NCBI GenBank assembly: GCA_964526375.1
Contig: CAZGLK010000004.1
Coordinates: 1-33,827 of the forward strand
From: CAZGLK01 sp964526375
GTDB lineage: Bacteria; Patescibacteriota; Minisyncoccia; JACQLN01
DNA: 33,827 bases
Direction of reading: 5' to 3'
Shown here: positions 31,055 through 33,827 of the stretch, one piece after another
Numbering within the stretch: the first letter of the stretch is position 1
Layout of the letters: each line of letters begins with the position of its first letter
Notes under the pieces: generated by a model
Seen by the model: the letters and a program-made list of their open reading frames with translations, nothing else
Database searches by the model: none
Told to the model about the DNA's origin: nothing
Made by a program: the position numbers and the translations under genes

Positions 31055-31512
31055 TAAACAAAATCTTCGTCCTGGGCAACTTAACCAGAGACCCCGAAAC
31101 CCGGGCTTTGCCTTCGGGTCAGAATGTGGTAAATTTTGCCGTGGCCACCAACCGCATCTGGAACGACAAAACCGGCACCCGCCAAACAGACACTCAATTC
31201 CACAATGTGGTGGTCTTTGGGAAAATGGCCGACATCTGCAGTAAGTATTTAAACAAGGGCAAGATGGTGCTGGTGGAAGGGCGAATTCAAACCCGAAGCT
31301 GGGACGCCCAAGACGGCACCAAAAAATACCGCACCGAAATCGTGGCCGAGGGGATTCAACTGGGCCCGCGGCTGGGTGGGACCGATGGAGCCAGCTTGAC
31401 GTCAACGCCAGCGGCGGCCGGCAACAAACCGCAAGTTACCAAAGAAACCGAGGACATTCCCGTTATTGAACAAAACACCGAAGAGATAGATGTGTCGGAT
31501 ATACCATTCTAA
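31055..31512 (+). CDS. ssb: Single-stranded DNA-binding protein (5' end lost in assembly gap)
   Basis: OB-fold protein that coats single-stranded DNA. NKIFVLGNLTRDPE opens the visible part, so only a few N-terminal residues are missing. FHNVVVFGKMADICSKYLNKGKMVLVEGRI and the TRSW-x-KYRTEIVAE strand are typical. A flexible Thr/Ala/Gly linker leads to the acidic tip EIDVSDIPF, the conserved docking peptide for RecJ, primase and other partners, two of which are encoded in this window. The following spacer (31513-31612) consists of near-repeats of gagatgcaagat. Confidence 0.95.
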
Positions 31513-31612
31513 AGAACTCAAAAGTCAAAATTCAAAAGTCAAAATTTAGGGTTAGAGATTTGAGATCTAAGATTTGAGATGCAAGATCTAAGACTCGAGA
31601 TGCAAGATTTAT

Positions 31613-31864
31613 ATGCCATACAAAACACAAACAACCAGACCAACGCGGCGAGTTGAAACAAAGCAATGTTATTTTTGCACCAACGATGTTGGCGTGATTG
31701 ATTATAAAGACACGGCCTTGCTGAAAAACTTTTTAGCCCACCAATACAAAATAGCCGCCCGCAAGCGCACCGGCACTTGCGCCAAGCATCAACGCCGCCT
31801 GGCCAACGCCATCAAACGCTCCCGCATTGCCGCCTTGCTGCCCTTTACTCAACACCGCCGCTAA
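31613..31864 (+). CDS. rpsR: Ribosomal protein S18
   Basis: 83 residues. KQCYFCTNDVGVIDYKD carries the CxxC pair seen in C+ S18 forms, with a third Cys in TGTCAKHQRRLANAIKRSR, the RNA-binding helix region. It is last in rpsF-ssb-rpsR; no rplI follows, as in several CPR lineages. ATG 31613 without Shine-Dalgarno. Ends 11 nt before a strong terminator. Confidence 0.96.
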   Translation: MPYKTQTTRPTRRVETKQCYFCTNDVGVIDYKDTALLKNFLAHQYKIAARKRTGTCAKHQRRLANAIKRSRIAALLPFTQHRR

Positions 31865-31874
31865 TTTAGATGCC

Positions 31875-31906
31875 AACACCCTCGCCGACGGCGGGGGTGT
31901 TTTTTC
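31875..31906 (+). terminator. Intrinsic terminator of rpsF-ssb-rpsR
   Basis: aacaccctcgccg-ac-ggcgggggtgtt-tttt: long GC-rich stem and T-tract 11 nt after the rpsR stop. Confidence 0.93.
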
Positions 31907-31912
31907 TTTCTA

Positions 31913-31941
31913 GCACATCTCCCACGATCGTATCAGATGCA
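31913..31941. repeat. Variant ACGATCGT-centred palindrome
   Basis: atct-ccc-ACGATCGT-atc-agat, core 31924-31931. The arms are short and unlike the main family. It lies between two facing terminators. Confidence 0.5.
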
Positions 31942-31949
31942 TATGAAAG

Positions 31950-31990
31950 AAAAAAGAAAATTGCACCAAGCTTTTAACCCGGTGCAATTT
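31950..31990 (-). terminator. Intrinsic terminator of the small gene at 32006-32218
   Basis: Minus strand aaattgcacc / ggtgcaattt (31981-31990 with 31958-31967), then tcttttttc. Confidence 0.85.
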
Positions 31991-32005
31991 CAAAACTTTT
32001 CTCTG

Positions 32006-32218
32006 TTACGGCCGCATAACCAAAGAATTTACGGTCGCAACGAGTTCCTCAATTCCTCGTTGATGCTCATCTACAACTTTGATAAGCAAATTGACCGCGC
32101 CCGCCACTTTCTTTATGTCCGCTTTCACATCCGCAGACGCATCTTCAGTCGCATGACGCCAAAGCACCTCCTTAATTAACCCTTCACAATCTCTTAGCAA
32201 CGGCTTTAAGTCCTGCAT
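32006..32218 (-). CDS. Small soluble helical protein, unknown
   Basis: 70 residues from ATG 32218 (MQDLKPLLRD), chosen because AGGAGG lies 8 nt upstream; an in-frame GTG at 32227 sits on the Shine-Dalgarno itself. It is predicted fully alpha-helical with heptad-like hydrophobics (LIKEVLWR, VAGAVNLLIKVVDEH, IEELVATVNSLV). No family recognised. Own terminator. The 5' spacer to recA contains three copies of cccttgt and no clear promoter. Confidence 0.65.
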   Translation of the reverse strand: MQDLKPLLRDCEGLIKEVLWRHATEDASADVKADIKKVAGAVNLLIKVVDEHQRGIEELVATVNSLVMRP

Positions 32219-32297
32219 AATATTCACCTCCTAAAAAGAACAAAAAGAACATGCTGTTCAAACCATACCCCCTTGTCCCTTGTCCCTTGTCGCTAGC

Positions 32298-33329
32298 TTA
32301 GATAACCTCCGCCTGTGCGGCGGCTTTTTTAATTTCGGCCACCACCGCGGCCAGCACCTTGGGATTCTCTTTTAAGTAACCGCATGAGGCTGCCACACCC
32401 TGCCCCAATTTTTCCTGATTAAACTGAAACCAAGCGCCGGCTTTTTCTACCACATTGTGCCTTACGCCGGTTTGCAAAACATCGGCATAACTGGCAATGC
32501 CCTGGTTGTACATAATGTCAAACTCGGCTTGCTTAAAGGGAGAAGCCACTTTGTTTTTTACAACTTTAACCCGGGCGCGGTTGCCTATAATTTGATCTTT
32601 GTCTTTAAGCTGGGCAATACGGCGAATATCCAGCCGCACCGATGAAAAAAACTTTAGGGCATTGCCGCCGGGCGTAGTTTCGGGGTTGCCAAACATCACT
32701 CCCAGCTTCATTCTAATTTGATTAGTGAAGATAACCGTTGTGCCTGATTTGGCCGCCAAATTGGTTATTTTGCGAAGCGCTTTGGACAGTAACCTCGCCT
32801 GCAAGCCCATCTGTATATCGCCCATTTCACCCTCAATTTCGGCTTGTGGTGTTAAAGCCGCCACCGAATCTATCACTACCACATCCACGCCGCCCGACCT
32901 TACCAGCGCCTCCACAATATCCAAGGCCTGCTCGCCGTTATCGGGCTGGGAAATAAGCAAGTCATCTATTCTAACGCCTATTTTTTTGGCATATTCCGGA
33001 TCCAGCGCGTGCTCGGCGTCAACAAAAGCGGCCAGCCCGCCGCGCTTTTGGGCTTCGGCCACAACATGCAAAGTTAAAGTGGTTTTGCCCGAACTTTCCG
33101 GCCCGTATATTTCCACAATCCGGCCCTTGGGTATGCCACCTACGCCCAAAGCCAAATCCAGCGACAAAGACCCGGTGGGTATGGCATCCACATCAACCCG
33201 CGGGGCCTCGCCCAAACGCATTATGGAACCTTCGCCGAATCGTTCCTTTATTTCTTTAACCGCTTCCTCCACAATCTTGATTTTGGGATTGGATTTTTCT
33301 TCGGCTGGTTTTTCTTTTTTGACCATCAT
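32298..33329 (-). CDS. recA: Recombinase RecA
   Basis: ATP-dependent strand-exchange protein for recombination and the SOS response. Walker A GPESSGKT is at residues 76-83; VVIDSVAAL is Walker B; LLSKALRKITNLAAKSG and TVIFTNQIRMKLGVMFGNPETTPGGNALKFF include loops L1 and L2. 343 residues, no intein, short C-terminal tail lacking the acidic end of the E. coli protein. ATG 33329 or the adjacent ATG 33326. Its promoter lies directly upstream, and no LexA-type box is visible in it. Confidence 0.98.
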   Translation of the reverse strand: MMVKKEKPAEEKSNPKIKIVEEAVKEIKERFGEGSIMRLGEAPRVDVDAIPTGSLSLDLALGVGGIPKGRIVEIYGPESSGKTTLTLHVVAEAQKRGGLAAFVDAEHALDPEYAKKIGVRIDDLLISQPDNGEQALDIVEALVRSGGVDVVVIDSVAALTPQAEIEGEMGDIQMGLQARLLSKALRKITNLAAKSGTTVIFTNQIRMKLGVMFGNPETTPGGNALKFFSSVRLDIRRIAQLKDKDQIIGNRARVKVVKNKVASPFKQAEFDIMYNQGIASYADVLQTGVRHNVVEKAGAWFQFNQEKLGQGVAASCGYLKENPKVLAAVVAEIKKAAAQAEVI

Positions 33330-33341
33330 ACCTTTTCCATA

Positions 33342-33370
33342 ATTATACGAGGCCTTTGAAATTTACGCAA
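33342..33370 (-). promoter_or_regulatory. Sigma70-type promoter of recA
   Basis: Minus strand TTGCGT (33365-33370), 17-nt spacer, perfect TATAAT (33342-33347). The start codon is only 12 nt beyond the -10, so the leader would be about 5-6 nt. Confidence 0.85.
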
Positions 33371-33405
33371 ATTAAAAGGCCGGTCAAGATTTGTCTTGAT
33401 CGGCC
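33371..33405 (-). terminator. Terminator between the small membrane gene and recA
   Basis: Minus strand ggccgatcaaga-caaa-tcttgaccggcc followed by ttttaattt. It separates the upstream small gene from recA, whose promoter begins at once after it. Confidence 0.85.
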
Positions 33406-33431
33406 CCGCGTTAGCAAATAGACTTTTGGGC

Positions 33432-33689
33432 TCACCTCCTAAGCGCCGCCCAGCCGTAGGCGGGCAACCTTTTAAAAGAAACCCAGACCCTGCCGGCCAG
33501 CCGTGCGATCCCACCGAAAATGTTCCTGGCCACCACATGGGGCCGCAGTATGCAAGCCAGCAAACCAAATATAACCACACAGATGCCAAGGGCAACCACC
33601 CACCTCCACCCCAACACATCATGATCCCTGAAATACGAAACTGGATCATCCTCCTTAAAATACTTGTCGTAAGCAATCTGATCAGCCAA
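33432..33689 (-). CDS. Small single-pass membrane protein, unknown
   Basis: 85 residues. An acidic, soluble N-terminus (YDKYFKEDDPVSYFRDHD), one transmembrane helix (RWVVALGICVVIFGLLACIL, about 29-48) and a basic C-terminus (RNIFGGIARLAGRVWVSFKR). The start is a TTG at 33689, supported by GGAGGTG 9 nt upstream and by the upstream promoter; no in-frame ATG fits. No family recognised. Confidence 0.65.
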   Translation of the reverse strand: MADQIAYDKYFKEDDPVSYFRDHDVLGWRWVVALGICVVIFGLLACILRPHVVARNIFGGIARLAGRVWVSFKRLPAYGWAALRR

Positions 33690-33744
33690 CGCAATTCACC
33701 TCCTTCAAAAGAGCTAAAAGAACCGAGTGCACTTCTTAATATAA

Positions 33745-33773
33745 TAATTAGCGCCAAAACAAGATAGCGTCAA
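33745..33773 (-). promoter_or_regulatory. Promoter of the small membrane gene
   Basis: Minus strand TTGACG (33768-33773), 17-nt spacer, TAATTA (33745-33750). The remaining bases to 33827 show nothing else. Confidence 0.6.
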
Positions 33774-33827
33774 GGGGTATAGGTTACTCTTCGAATCAGC
33801 TTGGCTTCTTTGCCAAAACGACTGACC

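Noticed and set aside
30532..31512. A single rpsF-ssb fusion protein
   Set aside because: The frame is joined only by 100 Ns; S6 and SSB are complete separate domains and the gap is of unknown size.

Overview
The window reads as a chromosomal piece of a small, streamlined bacterium, most likely a member of the Candidate Phyla Radiation (Patescibacteria). That placement is inference from gene content: a DUF4012 envelope protein, lid-less adenylate kinase, GalT beside a dolichyl-phosphate-type glycosyltransferase, rpsF-ssb-rpsR with no rplI, and palindromic spacer repeats that also invade genes. TGA is used as a stop (dnaG, ruvX), so code 11 applies. A run of 100 Ns at 30955-31054 shows a draft scaffold.

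Layout. 180-6626 (minus): lepA, murJ and a DUF4012 membrane protein. 6719-7440 (plus): rnpB (RNase P RNA) with promoter and terminator, then a palindrome-rich spacer to 7800. 7800-11301 (minus): rnhA-like RNase H, recJ, pgk. 11413-14183 (plus): an NDH-2-like flavoprotein, a Fic protein and a PRiA4_ORF3-like gene. 14440-15575: two small membrane proteins, paired palindromes and a 200-bp near-palindrome. 15567-21387 (minus): tpiA, galT, a family 2 glycosyltransferase, two tiny genes with their own promoter and terminator, ruvX, a YdjM-like protein, map and adk. 21481-26382 (plus): a UvrD/AddB-like helicase-nuclease, a TIM-barrel protein and a nucleotide-sugar dehydrogenase. 26399-26881 (minus): a RelE/RHH toxin-antitoxin pair. 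27083-30198 (minus): rpoD and dnaG. 30532-31864 (plus): rpsF, ssb, rpsR. 32006-33689 (minus): a small gene, recA, and a small membrane protein.

The most unusual content is a dispersed repeat family built from short units resembling ACGCGGATT and ACGCAGATT, usually arranged as an inverted repeat, present six times and every time inside a core housekeeping gene: twice in lepA, three times in rnpB, once in dnaG. Protein-coding copies keep the reading frame; the rnpB copies are long hairpins at the tips of variable helices. The largest copy, in the LepA GTPase domain, also carries a complete GxxExxY-family PD-(D/E)XK nuclease domain between inverted arms. This looks like a mobile element (nuclease-bearing form plus nuclease-free derivatives) that persists by being translated or folded through inside essential products rather than spliced out.

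A second repeat family is a set of ~44-48-bp symmetric sites with an invariant ACGATCGT core and TATCATTA/TAATGATA arms, six copies in spacers; two pairs have exactly the same 67-bp centre-to-centre spacing. Other notable items: a TGA interrupting the last ~40 codons of murJ, perfect hairpins read in frame in the DUF4012 gene and tpiA, a duplicated dehydrogenase 3' end flanking the toxin-antitoxin pair, and five tiny genes with strong Shine-Dalgarno sequences amid housekeeping genes that mostly lack them.
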